Part shown: positions 11,449 through 22,360 of the stretch, one piece after another
How positions within the stretch are numbered: the stretch's first letter is position 1
How the letters are laid out: each line of letters opens with the position of its first letter
Assembly: GCA_001949185.1 (NCBI GenBank)
Contig: BDGG01000019.1
Coordinates: forward strand, 166,043-209,103
Direction: 5' to 3'
DNA: 43,061 nucleotides
Origin: Ramazzottius varieornatus
Taxonomy: Eukaryota > Tardigrada > Eutardigrada > Parachela > Ramazzottiidae
Notes under the pieces: model-generated
What the model saw: only the letters and a program-made list of their open reading frames with translations
Databases searched by the model: none
What the model was told of the DNA's origin: nothing
Position numbers and translations under genes: made by a program

Positions 11449-11634
11449 TTATCTCTTACTTAGAAGCAACAGCTGCTGTAGTTTCTCCGGATGGGCTTCC
11501 CCGCAAGGTGCACACTTCAGACCATGCCGAAGGATGATGGCTTGTGATAACTCGGCATAGGCCATCCGGGTTGGTCTTTTGGGCAAGCGAAATTCACAGA
11601 ACTCGCACTTGAAGGCGAAGCTGTTACACAACAT
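11449..11634 (-). CDS. Possible small CxxC...CxxC protein or exon
   Basis: An ATG-started frame of 61 residues with two Cys pairs, KCEFCEF near residue 9 and KCAPCGE near residue 41, spaced as in small zinc ribbons. A CTAG acceptor-like sequence directly precedes the ATG, so it could be a last exon. No partner exon was found, and frames of this length occur by chance. Confidence 0.2.
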   Translation of the reverse strand: MLCNSFAFKCEFCEFRLPKRPTRMAYAELSQAIILRHGLKCAPCGEAHPEKLQQLLLLSKR

Positions 11635-11906
11635 CTAGTCTACATCCCGATCCATACTTCGATACGGCGGCCTTCTACGTGAGGGGAAACGGAAGATTCC
11701 TACGCTAAAAGGCTCGCGAATGGAGGATTCTGACTATCAAGAAGAGCAAAGGTTCAGCAACAGATTGCTCGTTTTATTGTTCAACAATAACACTTCAGCT
11801 TTTCTAACGTTGTTTAGGCACTACCAAGGACCGCCCCCGCCGTCACTTTCCGGCGTAATGTTGCTGTTATGCACAGCCCGCTCAAGCAGAATTGTCACCA
11901 CTGATT

Positions 11907-12448
11907 AGTGTTGTCGTAGTTCGACTGAGCTCGACTCGACTCGGTTGACCGTTTTGCAAAACGACCTTTTGCAGCAAAGTCGTAATGCAAAACGGCTTTG
12001 GTCGACTTTCAAACGACTTACACCACAGAAAGTTTCCTCCAAATCAATCAAAATGCCTTTCCGAGGTGTTCCGGTCTAACTGGTCTATACGCATTTTAAC
12101 TTTAAAGCTCACCTCTGTCGGTGTGCAAATGATGCAGCAAATTCGAGGTAAATAAATCGGTGGTCTTACCATGTTCTTACTCAAATTTATTGGCCATATG
12201 TAATTATTTGATGTAATCAGGGCAGATTAGTTCATAATTTGTTATGTCAATATCAGTTCGAATTTCGGAATAGTTTTTAAATTTCTGGCAGGAAATCTCG
12301 TGGTCAATAAATAATCAAAGTCGTTTGATTTGTGCGGTTAACCATTTTGCAAAACGGTTGACCGAAATGCAAAAGGACTTTTCGAGTCGCGACTTTACAC
12401 GACTTAAGTCACGACTAACCGTTTAATGAACCAAACTACGACAACACT
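11907..12448. mobile_element. Non-autonomous TIR transposon with 10-base target duplication (MULE-like)
   Basis: The ends are perfect 15-base inverted repeats, AGTGTTGTCGTAGTT at 11907 and its complement ending at 12448. Both sides carry the same 10 bases, ACCACTGATT (11897-11906 and 12449-12458), a clean target-site duplication. Subterminal regions repeat GACCGTTTTGCAAAACG-like strings in both orientations. There is no transposase frame in its 542 bases. A 9-10 base duplication is typical of Mutator-like elements; assignment to that superfamily is an inference. Confidence 0.85.
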
Positions 12449-12458
12449 ACCACTGATT

Positions 12459-14050
12459 TTAAAAGATGAGACTTTCGGACCTAACTTTTAGGCTACGAGT
12501 GAAAGCCCTGTCAATAAGCTGCTAGAATCAACCGAAAACGAATCCTTTGACAGTACTGTTGGCTACCTTAGATCGTAGGGGTGAGCGTCGTCATCCGACC
12601 GAGCATACGTTGGGAAAGTCCGAAGGGGTTCGAATTTTTAACTGAAGAGGTTTTGACGTCACAATGACGCCGTATAGCATGAAATGCGTAGGTAGTCTCT
12701 CTGACATCAAACCCCCTGGCGTGGATGTTTTAGTTATTGGTTACCCCTGAATTTTCCAGAGTGTCTTCCCGAAAGGGCGAACAGTTTTTTGAGACTTTGA
12801 GCCACGGCGAGGTACGGCAAAGCTACCATCCGATGCCTCCGAATATTCTCTCAAAGTTCATATCGGAAAAGGGTCGTTTGGTAGCAAAATGAGTTTCCGG
12901 AAATTGGGCCGCCGAAACACAACTGTTTTTCGTGAAGTTCAAGTCTGCTAAAATCCAGCGTGACTGATTTCACTCAAGCTCTAGCGCGTGCAGTACTAGA
13001 TCAGATGCGCCATCGTTCTGCAGCAGCGAAGTCGTTTCGTTGTGTCAAACAAAATTTTTGAAGTAAAAGTTTGTTTTGCAACCCTTGAAAAAACCACGAG
13101 AAAACATGGGTCTCTACACGACTGCTCCCGCCGAGCCTTGAGCTTTCGTGGTCGGGATTTCGACCACGGTAGTTCGATTTGGGATGTCTGATGCTTTTGT
13201 GAAAGGTGAGAGTTGGGGCTGTCGGAGAAAATTAGAAACAACACTCAGAATCTATGATATCCTTAATAGGAGAGAATCGATTTTTTGAAAGGGTGGTGAC
13301 AAGTCTGCTTGAACGGACTGTAAGTTAGTGACCCACGGGCAGCTTCAATGTCGGTCGCCGGGTTCTTCCCTTAGTTCACTGTACTATCGTTCTGACCATC
13401 AACCATGATCGATTCGCGTCGTCTCGTGTCGTCTCCCAACAGAGCAGGGACGAACCTGTGACTTCAGCACATATAGAGCCACGGAGATCAGAGCTAAAGA
13501 GAATGCCAGAGAGGCCCGCCTTACATTATGAATGGTTTCTGTTTTGCGCCTGCTGAGTGCATGGCAGGCACAGAACGGAATAGGCCGTCCTGTCATTGAC
13601 GCTGCCATTGCATTCATCACGATTTCTATTACACCTCAGTAGACCCTAAATAACTCAAGTCTATGAGACATGAAAGCTCCTGACTTGCACCAAATAGCCA
13701 CCAAATAGAACCCCGACGTGGCCCAGATCTCATTTGGACGGATTCAAGGCTCGGGACGCTCTCCGAACAGGGGTACATCCAAAATGGTATCGCATGTAAC
13801 TGCAAGTGCTTGACAGGGACCGTAATTCGCTGGTCATTTTGAGGGCTTGCAAGGGCGGCGCGCTCGATGAAAAGAGCCCCGCGCAGTCTCCACCCGATAT
13901 CGCCACCCACAGCTGTCCGACAAAGCTGTCCGAATCTTCGAACCGATACTGCATGCCATGCATGGTATACGCTCAAGAATGGATATGAAGACTAGTCAGT
14001 TCTCAGCGTCCTTAGATAACTGGGGAGGCCACAGTGGCGGCTTTGATCCT
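12459..14050. other. Spacer of 1.6 kb, nothing recognised
   Basis: Only short frames of unlikely composition are present. I found no splice-consistent gene, RNA gene or named repeat. Confidence 0.5.
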
Positions 14051-14104
14051 GGCGGTGGCGATGGCGGTAGCGGTGGCGGTGGCGGTGGCGGTGGCGGTGG
14101 CGGG
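14051..14104. repeat. GGCGGT microsatellite
   Basis: About nine imperfect hexamer units of GGCGGT, with GATGGC and AGC variants near the start. Confidence 0.9.
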
Positions 14105-14497
14105 AGTGGGCACGTCCATGGTCCATCCAGCTAAACGGTTACGAACCGGAATGCGCAGTCGGGATTGAGACAGATGAAAGCGACGTCCTACGTAGTACAG
14201 GTTCTGCACTCGTACCACCCTGTACCTTTGTCCTTTGGACCGACGCCTTGCCCTATCAACTGCCGGGAGTATTATATCATAGGCAGGTTGGTAGCGATCA
14301 TCTCCCTGCATGGACGTTCGGGCTGTATCTTACCAGCGATAACAGCGTGCGCAGTGCTAATTCCGAACGACGCACTACAGACAGCAAGTATCACCCCCTC
14401 TATAACTTCTGGAACCCTTATGGTGAAATCAGAAGTTGTCAGTCACCTCCTTCTAGCTGTAGATTCTTCTGCTGAGGAAACGCAGAGCGCTCGAAAG

Positions 14498-15193
14498 ATG
14501 GCGACACTGACCACCCTAACCGTTGCCGCGTTTTCCTTGATTAATCCCCTGCTCAACATTCCCAGTAACACACTGTCCCTATCCACCCTCGAATCCTTCA
14601 CCCTCTCCACACGACCTGTCACGGATATCTGGAGGAAGCCACCTGGTGGTGGCTCCTCCGTTCCTCTAATCGACAACCTCAACGCACCCTGCTACGTCGC
14701 GACCATCCCCCTGACGGCCTTCCGACGTGCTCGCGTCACCCTGGATGCCAACTGGACACGTTTATATGATCAAGGTGGCCTAGTCTTCCTGTACCCTCCC
14801 CCATCGAAAGACAGCTCAGCTAAACGAGCCTGGATCAAGACGGGTGTCGAAGTGTTTAACGGTATGGCCAACGTCGCCACCGTCGCGACAGCCGCCACCA
14901 GCCACTCGGACTGGAGTCTGCTTCCGCTTGCCGATGGGAAGGCGACGCTCACCATTGAATTGAGACGGGAAGAAATTGATGTGGCCAAGGGCAAGGGCTC
15001 AACCATGTTTGTGTATATGATCGACGGGGTGAAGGAGACAATGGTTCGCGAAACGGCGTGGGCCTTTGCCGAGGAGAACGGCGATGTCCAGATTGGGGTT
15101 TATGCGGCAAGACCTACCAAGAGCAACGAGGGTGAAGAAGATATTCTGCAGGTCACCTTCAGTAATCTTGTCGTGGAGTATCTGTCCGGGTAA
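14498..15193 (+). CDS. DUF1349 family protein, fungal-type, intronless
   Basis: A DUF1349 protein (concanavalin A-like lectin/glucanase fold, related to yeast Ree1, regulation of enolase). Molecular role is not established. The frame is 231 residues without introns. Family marks are FTLSTRPVTDIWRKPP (about residues 37-52), LDANWTRLYDQGGLVFLYPP (about 82-101), WIKTGVEVFNG, the SDWSLLPL strand, and VQIGVYAARPT near the end. The frame stays open upstream to an ATG at 14174, but that extension is unlike the family, so the ATG at 14498 next to the conserved region was chosen. The wording of the motifs (TDIWRKPP, YDQGG, VGVYAARPT) is closest in my memory to ascomycete members. With no introns among intron-rich neighbours, acquisition from a fungus is a reasonable inference. 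A short hydrophobic N-terminus (residues 7-20) is not a convincing signal peptide. Confidence 0.85.
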   Translation: MATLTTLTVAAFSLINPLLNIPSNTLSLSTLESFTLSTRPVTDIWRKPPGGGSSVPLIDNLNAPCYVATIPLTAFRRARVTLDANWTRLYDQGGLVFLYPPPSKDSSAKRAWIKTGVEVFNGMANVATVATAATSHSDWSLLPLADGKATLTIELRREEIDVAKGKGSTMFVYMIDGVKETMVRETAWAFAEENGDVQIGVYAARPTKSNEGEEDILQVTFSNLVVEYLSG

Positions 15194-15601
15194 TTCAGAA
15201 CAGTAACACCGATACACGGATTTTGTGCATATCGTAAACCGATATCGAAATCAAGATAAGTTTTCAGTATCACTAACACGATAGATTAGCGAAGTGTAAC
15301 TGTACTAACCGTTTGCAGCGTGCCTGCGAAATCGGACGGCAGCCAGACGAGTGCGACAAGATCTGCCCATATCGCATGTGTACTTTTGGCATTTATCGTC
15401 TTGTGCCTTGCTCAATTTTGAACTTTGATCCGAGGGAAACTTGTGAAAGATAAAATGTGGAAGGACAACCAAGACCGTCCCTCTGCGACAGTATTCGTTG
15501 TAGGACTTGTTAAAGCTCCCTTACGTAAAAATTGAAGGCCTGAATGAACTTATTCGTTGTATCGTAATGAAAAAACCAAGTACTATTAATACCTAGGCCT
15601 G

Positions 15602-15983
15602 ATGACGACTTGTATTGTCTGGATATCTTTTGTGCTATCACCCATCGTAACTTGCCGCAGTTTGGTTAACGTTCAGTGTTACTACAATGGTTACGGAAAC
15701 GGAGGCAACGCGTGGGGCGGTCACGGTGGTGGTGGCGGGTGTATGTACATTCGAGATTCACGACAGCTGCAAGGGTACGAACCCGGCAGTCGGATATACT
15801 GTATGGAGAGACGTCCCATACAGAGCACCTCGTATTGATGGTTACGGTCTCAAGACGACAACGCTAGACCGTCCGCTGTACTGTGGTTGGACAACAGTGT
15901 ATTGTGCATTTTGTACACTGTACAAGTGCAGAGACCTATACTGTTCCAGGAGCCCCACGGACTGTTACTTCGGAGTTAGGTAG
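15602..15983 (+). CDS. Possible small secreted Gly/Cys-rich protein, two overlapping frames
   Basis: Two ATG frames overlap. 15602-15838 (78 residues) begins with a signal-peptide-like hydrophobic stretch (about residues 4-17) followed by a Gly-rich part (NGYGNGGNAWGGHGGGGG). 15687-15983 (98 residues), one frame over, has a Cys-rich end (YCAFCTLYKCRDLYC) typical of secreted peptides. A single-base change or an unseen splice in the GGT run near 15725-15740 would join signal, Gly-rich and Cys-rich parts. As read, neither frame is complete by that logic. It may be a frameshifted gene, a sequencing error in a repeat, or chance. Confidence 0.3.
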
Positions 15984-16147
15984 CGTTATTATACCCTACC
16001 AGATCATATGCCGATCATTTCTCACCGTCCCTACAGTATGTATGCAAAATTAAAGGTCAGTGAGGAAAATCGAAAATATACAGAAAGGTATAACCATCGG
16101 TAGAAAGCCGAGTACGATGTTCATGAAAGTTTCTCAAAAGTGTCAGT

Positions 16148-19100
16148 TTAGATTCCGTCTGGAAGACCACCTTTCCGCGCATCGGATACCGCGTAGACCC
16201 GACCATCGGTTACATTATTGTAAATGAACTCCACCGCACTGTGCGATACAAACTTTGGCGCAATGTTCTGTTTTAACTTGTGGCCTTTCTCTTTCAGTGC
16301 GTCGATGAAGACCTACAAAGATCAAGTCGAAGCGTCATTGTACAGAAGCCAAAACTTTGTTTTGGACATCGCGGGAACGTACCTGGTCGAACTTTCTTTC
16401 GTAGTCAATTTCATTAGGTCGCAGCTGATGGTGCACACGAGAGGCGTCCATAGCGGATTTCAAGTTTTGGTCAAAGTACAATACCCGAGTGAGTACCTAC
16501 GAATGCACCAGACTTGTCATCATTCTTACTCGAGGTCGGGGTATATTTTACGTTCAGGAGAGCAGATGAGATGCGAGCTCCCCCGCTGGCACCGGCTACT
16601 ACAAGAACATTGCCCTCCTTGTCGACGATGATCAGAGGACACTGGCTAGACATGGGTCGCTTTCCCGGAACAATCTTATTGAAAGGAGACGAGGGCATGG
16701 CAGCGTAGGTACTCGACGTATTGGCATTCAGCTGCGTGACAAAGTCATCCATGTGGTCGTTAAGGATGATCCCCGTCGACGTTGAAATGCGATATGACCC
16801 AAAACTGCAGAAAGGGCACTTCAGAGAGCCTGATTCTAGATTGCGGAAGTACTGTAAAGTGTTTGAAGAATTTACTTACACACTGTTGAGGCTCGTGGTG
16901 AAGGAGACGGCGTTGCCGAACTGGTCCATGGCGGAAGTGTGGGCGGTACCTCCTGCGTTTTCCACCGCCGCGTTTTCCATTCCGTAGTATGCCTCGTCGT
17001 CGAATGTCCGACTGTCATTGATCTGTGCGCGAGCAGCGTCCGAAGTACCTGCATCCTGCACACGCTCCACGAACTATTCAGACAAAATCGTAGAAAAAGG
17101 GTTATAGTAGTACAGCGCGTTCCTTGAGTGTCTTCATGGATTCTGTCTAACACGAGGTGGTGTGATCCTAGGTCAACAGAAGGATTTGATGCGTCTATCG
17201 TATTCTTAAAAGAAAATTACGTTTCCTTGCTTCGGTTTTTAGATGCTTGAATCTTGATGGGGCAACAGATATCTGTACAACTGAATTGTGCACTCTCGTG
17301 AAAGCTCTGCGACTTTGTTTAGGATTTCGTCGGCGGCCCTTATACAGTATTATAGTGTGACAAATTGTCATTGAGAAGAGTGACATAATTCCTAGCTCAA
17401 ACCCATTTGTTATATACCCTTTGCGTGAAATTGGTAGCCGTACCTGCTGTAAAGCGGTGGAGAATGCATGGTCACCCAAATTTCCACGGATCGCAAAGGC
17501 GAACTTGAGAGCTTCCACCAGACGATGATAAAACAAAGTCCGTTCCTCCACGGTCAGTCTCTCCCAAGTGGTGTTATAATGGAAGCCTGTAACCAAATGC
17601 AACTGGTCCGAATCCGACACATACACAAATGCTTTACACAGGTTCAAGAACCTGGCGACTTGGCCTACCATCGAGGATTTTCAGGGCGTGGTGGAGAAGA
17701 ATGCTACCGGCTGGTGGCTGCAATCCATAAAGCGCCAAGTTCCCACGTAGTTGCGTGACGAGAGGCGGATCATCTGTTCGTGCCGCGTACTGCTCGAAGT
17801 CCTTCAGCTGAACAATCCCACCTATTTAATCGAAAGAATGAGAACGGTACCAGAACTGAGAGCGTAGGCCAGACTGCTGGCTCAAGTGGCGCAGGCTGTC
17901 ATTGTCATAAGTTGAGAGCGTGCGTTGCTTGGGAAGACGTTCTCGCTGAAATCGTTCGTCGATGCCCCATTTATCCATTTATCGAAACAACCTACCTCCA
18001 CCTTGGATATCGTTGACAAGCTTTCGAGCGATCGACCCATTGTAGAACTCGTTTATACCCAACGGATCGTTCGCTATAGTTTCCAGCGTATCCGCCAATA
18101 TGGGCATCTTGATCACATCGTCCACGACAAAAGTCGAGTTTGTCGTCGGATCGAACAAAAGCTCCCGCGACGTCCTGTCTCCATGCACCAAGAGGTACTT
18201 CTTACTGAACGCCAGGATCCGTCCGAAGAAGCTGGTCACTGTCATCCCCTCACGGGCTAGCTTGATGGTTGGCTGGAAGAGGTCGCGCCACGGCAATCGT
18301 CCGAAGCGTCGATGAAGTTCCCACATACCGGCCAACTCTCCTGGTACCGCGATGGATTTCCAGCCGAACATCGAAGCGAACCTGTCAGACTCATTGTGAC
18401 TCTTGGAGAACATGTCCTCGGTGGCGGCCAATGGGGCCACCTCTCGTGCGTTGATGGTGTGGGCAATTTTAGTAGCGCGGTCGTAGTAGACGACCAGAGC
18501 GCCACCACCGAGACCGCTACCTGTCGGACAGACGGAAAACCTCCTGACATCCGCGGCCTTTAGGATATTTCAAACATGTTTGCATCGTTTTGATAACAAC
18601 TCTTCTTACTGTAGGGGTGAACAACGCCGGAACACAATGCCGCTGCGATAACGGCATCCGCGGCAGTCCCGTTGGCCTTCAGCATTTCACTACAACCACC
18701 ACGAAAATTGACAGAGTTTATCAACTGACTTTACGACGGTTTCCTCATATCCGAGTATTTTGTCAAGTCTGCAGAAGTCGTTGAGCGCATCTGTGTGGGA
18801 AAGCGGCTTCTTACTTGCCGATGACGGAACAAACGGCGACATCGGACGCGACAGCTTGTTGTTGGTAGGTTCTGACGGTCGAAGGTGTGGGCCATCCTGG
18901 CACCAGTTTCTCCGACATGGTCTCGTAATCCGTACTGGAGTTGCTGAGGACAGCAGTTATTTCCGGTTGGCCTGAGGTTAGCGTTGTGGAAGCCGGGTTT
19001 TGAACTAGCAAGGAAGGTCCGCCTAGCCACAGTAAGCCAAGTCCCATCCCGGACGAGGAAGAGGTGGACATGGCTAGAACTAGCAAGATTGCCAGCGAGA

Positions 19101-19331
19101 TTACGGATAGGGTGCCAAAGATTCTCCATCTTGAAAAACAAGAGTTAGAGAAATAACGGGAAATCAAACGTAGCAAAATAGTCACAAGTGCAGCTCCTTC
19201 TCACTGTTCGTGTTAGCTCACTTTGATAAGGATGTTCGATCGTCGTTGAGTTCCTTCAGGTCCAGCACGAACGGACGAACCGGAAGCGGGCCATAAGTGA
19301 AACTTTTGTGACGTTCTTTGGAGTATTCCAT
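16148..19331 (-). CDS. GGT1: Gamma-glutamyltransferase (membrane-anchored)
   Basis: Cleaves the gamma-glutamyl bond of glutathione outside the cell and transfers or hydrolyses the glutamyl group. Ten exons: 19331-19222, 19129-18815, 18689-18610, 18520-17996, 17821-17669, 17586-17444, 17073-16880, 16804-16552, 16496-16383 and 16312-16148; every junction keeps frame, 683 residues. A cytoplasmic head of 37 residues is followed by one membrane anchor (about 40-58, type II). Family marks: TYQQQAVASDVAVCSVIG, GLGGGAL, INAREVAP (substrate Arg), and the autocleavage site NAGGTAH with nucleophile Thr at 485. Processing there gives a small subunit of 199 residues, close to the usual size. SLNS, PMSSQCP and GASGG match the glutamyl-binding elements. 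The residue equal to human Glu420 is His here (ILNDHMDDF, about 524). The N-terminal stem is longer than in human GGT1 (569 residues). Confidence 0.95.
17882..17932. repeat. Palindromic repeat unit
   Basis: In GGT intron 4: TCAAGTGGCGCAGGC and GAGCGTGCGTTGCTTGGG arms around a 20-base loop. Confidence 0.7.
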
Positions 19332-19753
19332 TTTCGTTTCTGAATAATATCAACGCTGTCCGGTTACATCAATAACAATGGAAACCTCTCAGCCTTTGAT
19401 GATCATTGACCGAACGACTTCGATGCTCATCTCAGTTTGCCATCATTTACCAGGTTGATCCCACTGCAAGGACGATACAGAGTACAGTATTTCCGCATCC
19501 AGAATCATGGGCTGGAAATATTATTGCTCGTTGGTACCCATGGCTGCAACGGCTTCTGTAATTGGCCAATGGCACGCGTCAGCCTCGTTCAGACCTCAGA
19601 AGAGTCAGCGCATACGCGGTATGTTCTTGATAAGGTTGTTTGGTTTTGGTCGCGTTTATCGGAACATTGTTATCCATTCCATTGCGTTATCATTGTTAAC
19701 GTCGTTCACGGACCGCCACTCCAAATAGTAATACTTGCTGTCGTCACTGGTGC
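19332..19753. other. Spacer between GGT and the TSP1/Ig gene, nothing recognised
   Basis: Contains the 5' side of GGT and the 3' side of the TSP1/Ig gene, both on the minus strand. No other gene or motif seen. Confidence 0.5.
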
Positions 19754-22360
19754 TTAGGCTCGAGGAGCATTCGGTCTTGGTGGGTTTCTCAAGCTGGATC
19801 GTTGCTGATTAAAGTCCAGATATCCTTGATCAGTCAACAGCGGTTCTCGCTCGTTGTGATACTCATCCATCTGGTGCGGGAACTCTGCTGGTTGTTTTTG
19901 TCGTGCGGAGTCTTGCGGAGCAGGCAATTTTGCTGCGGACACGGACGTCGCCGCTGCTTCCTTCTTCTGCACAATTTTCTGAGCGTTACTTTCCGCCTTA
20001 GCCATAGCAGCTCTGGAAAACTCGAAGATCTGGTTTAGGCCACTTTTGTTTTCAACATTTTGTCGTCAAGTCTGCAAGATTCCTTACGTGGCTTTGGTCT
20101 TGATAAGTCCTCCGGCGATCATGATGGCCAAAACAGCTAAACCGACGCATAAGCCAAGAAACTGAGGTGTCCGTAACATATCGGCGAGGGACTTTGGTGG
20201 AAGAACTACACGAGAAAACGCGCTGTTTTCCCGTATTTTAAAGAATGGAAGCAGGAAAAAGCGAACATTTTGTCTCGTTTGAGTGATAAGTAGATTTCTA
20301 CTTCGACTGATAGTAATAACTGTGATCGACTTACTTTGAACTCGAACTCTGTTTGTGATCCATATCTTTCCGTCCTTGATTTTGGGCGGTGGTGCAGGCG
20401 TCGAAACATACTTGGTCAGTGGTCGTAGAATGGCCGGTCCGGCTTTTTTCTTCCGCTCTTTTTCCTCCTCTTCTTCTTTCTTCTTGTCTTCTGACGACTT
20501 GAACACTTTGTCCTTCATCTTTCCCAATAACCCCTTTTTGCCTTTCACGTCGTCGCTCTCCTTGATATCCAACTCGTAAGTCTTACATTCCCATACACCA
20601 GTCATGTTCAACGAGGCGAACGGAAACTTTATTGTATTCGACTGAATCAAACCAAAAAGCCAATCAATCCAGATCTCCGTACCTTCCGCGATGACGTCGC
20701 AACGCGGTGGCCGCGTCAAGTCACCGCCGATATTCAGACTGATTCAATCGGCCTTCGGGGGACTGAAGACTTACCAGAGTCGCTGGAGTATCATTGAAGC
20801 TCTTGAACAATGACCCATTAAAGTACCAAGACAATCTTGCGTTGGGATAGATGGTGGCTAAGACCATAGCGTTGCAGTCCAGCTCGAATGGCTTGCCGAC
20901 TTGAACGTCCATGTTGGTTTTATTGGAAGCCACTAAAAAATAAACACCAAGGCCTGCAGAAGAGTGAGCTACGTATTATTGGCTGGATGGATCCATTTAC
21001 CTATGAGGGAGAAAGCTTTGAGGATACGCTGGCCACCGCCGAGGAGATCGAGCTCGCAGGAGTAGAAGCCAGTGTCGTTGTGCGCCACTCGTTTGAAGTC
21101 CAGCGTAGTCTTGGCTTTGTCGATGCGGCTTTTGTCTTCCACCCACGGTTCGCCATTCCGCACCCAACGCAAAGCCTTGCGGAAGTCCAGTTTCAGCTCA
21201 GACATGAGGTTGTCGAGAAGCTGATTTGTCCCACAAAGCACTTTTGCCACTCGAAGACCTTCTTGAACAACGTGCACTTGCACGTCGAGACCTGCATGAC
21301 AAGAAACGAGCGATGTCGGTAATTGACAACTGGGACGGTCCGGGTTAAAAAACTTTGTGCAGTTGTACCAGTAACGACTGTAAGACACTTACTCTTGGTC
21401 AGATTTTCCAAAAGTAGCTTCGTCTCTGAAAAATAAACTCTTTTTTTGGCTGACGGATACACTCTTTACTGTATATGTGCTGCCGGTAATACAGTAAGTG
21501 GTAAACTGAGATGTGGTAGCAAAACTAGAAACGCACCGTTGCCAATTTTCCGGATGGGCAAGCAAGTGAATGCATTACAGGAAGTATTGCGGACTTCCCG
21601 AGCGTTTCCTACGCAGATTCCACCATAAATGGCTGGTGGACTGTCGCATTCACGGTGTCGAGTTGCAACCCCGCCACCACAAGTGACGTTGCACTTCCAA
21701 GGTCCCCACTTTCCCCATCCACCGTTCTGCGGACAGTGAACCTTCACTTTGCACTCTTCTTTCATTTGGGACTCTCCTTCACAATCTGAAGAGATGACCC
21801 AGTTAGAAGGGTCATTGTAAGAGTCGTACAGCTACTCGTTCACCTTTTCCTCCGTTGTCCGGCTCGGGATTGTTACACCACCTTTCTCGAACTCGAACAC
21901 CTGTTCCACAAGTTACCTGTGGAAAGAAAACGCAAGGTAAGTGCGAGCGCCATTCAGCGTGGAGGTGTTCCATCGCTCACTTGGCAGTCGGACCATGGTC
22001 CCCATTCCGACCAGCCACCGTTGACAGCCGCATCGTCGAACTGAATTTTCGGAGGATACTTTCCTGAACGTAGCGGGGCCCTGTGTGTGTGCCGGTACCT
22101 GTTTTTGACTGTCGGAAACACATGCAAATATTGGCGGTGGGACCTCAAGTTCCAGTGGTTTCCATGCCTGTCGATTTCCAAGCCGGACCGACGAACGTGA
22201 GTCCTGTCATGTTTTCCTCCTGCAAAAGAACTTTCTGACGGATCAGACCATGGCTCGAACTTGTTCACATTCCCGTCCACCTACTTTGAGCAGCTGGGCC
22301 CACATTTGAAAGTACAAGGAAGGAAAATACAATCCAGCAAAGACAGACGATAGAGCCCAT
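19754..22360 (-). CDS. Single-pass membrane protein with two TSP1 and two Ig domains
   Basis: A cell-surface receptor or adhesion protein; ligand unknown. Ten exons: 22360-22285, 22219-21981, 21916-21844, 21785-21537, 21425-21393, 21291-21001, 20932-20775, 20641-20335, 20205-20088 and 20012-19754, all in frame, 600 residues. Signal peptide residues 1-24 (MGSIVCLCWIVFSFLVLS). First TSP1 about 91-148 (GGWSEWGPWSDC, VTCGTGV), second about 150-207 (GGWGKWGPWKCNVTCGGG); both have WxxW sites typical of C-mannosylation. Ig-like 1 about 225-318 (VLCG, RWVRNG, NDTGFYSCEL). Ig-like 2 about 322-400 (FELDCNA, SWYFNGS, MTGVWECK). A very charged stretch follows (about 405-475, with EEEEEKERKKK), then one membrane helix about 488-508 (FLGLCVGLAVLAIMIAGG) and a 90-residue tail without a known domain. 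The domain order is the reverse of UNC-5. An in-frame ATG-like upstream extension exists, but the signal-peptide ATG is preferred. Confidence 0.85.

Noticed and set aside
14012..14311. Minus-strand frame with a repeated ATATAT peptide
   Set aside because: The peptide repeat is only the translation of the GGCGGT microsatellite.
14174..14497. In-frame upstream extension of the DUF1349 gene
   Set aside because: Composition is unlike the family, and the conserved domain begins close after the ATG at 14498. The extension is simply open.
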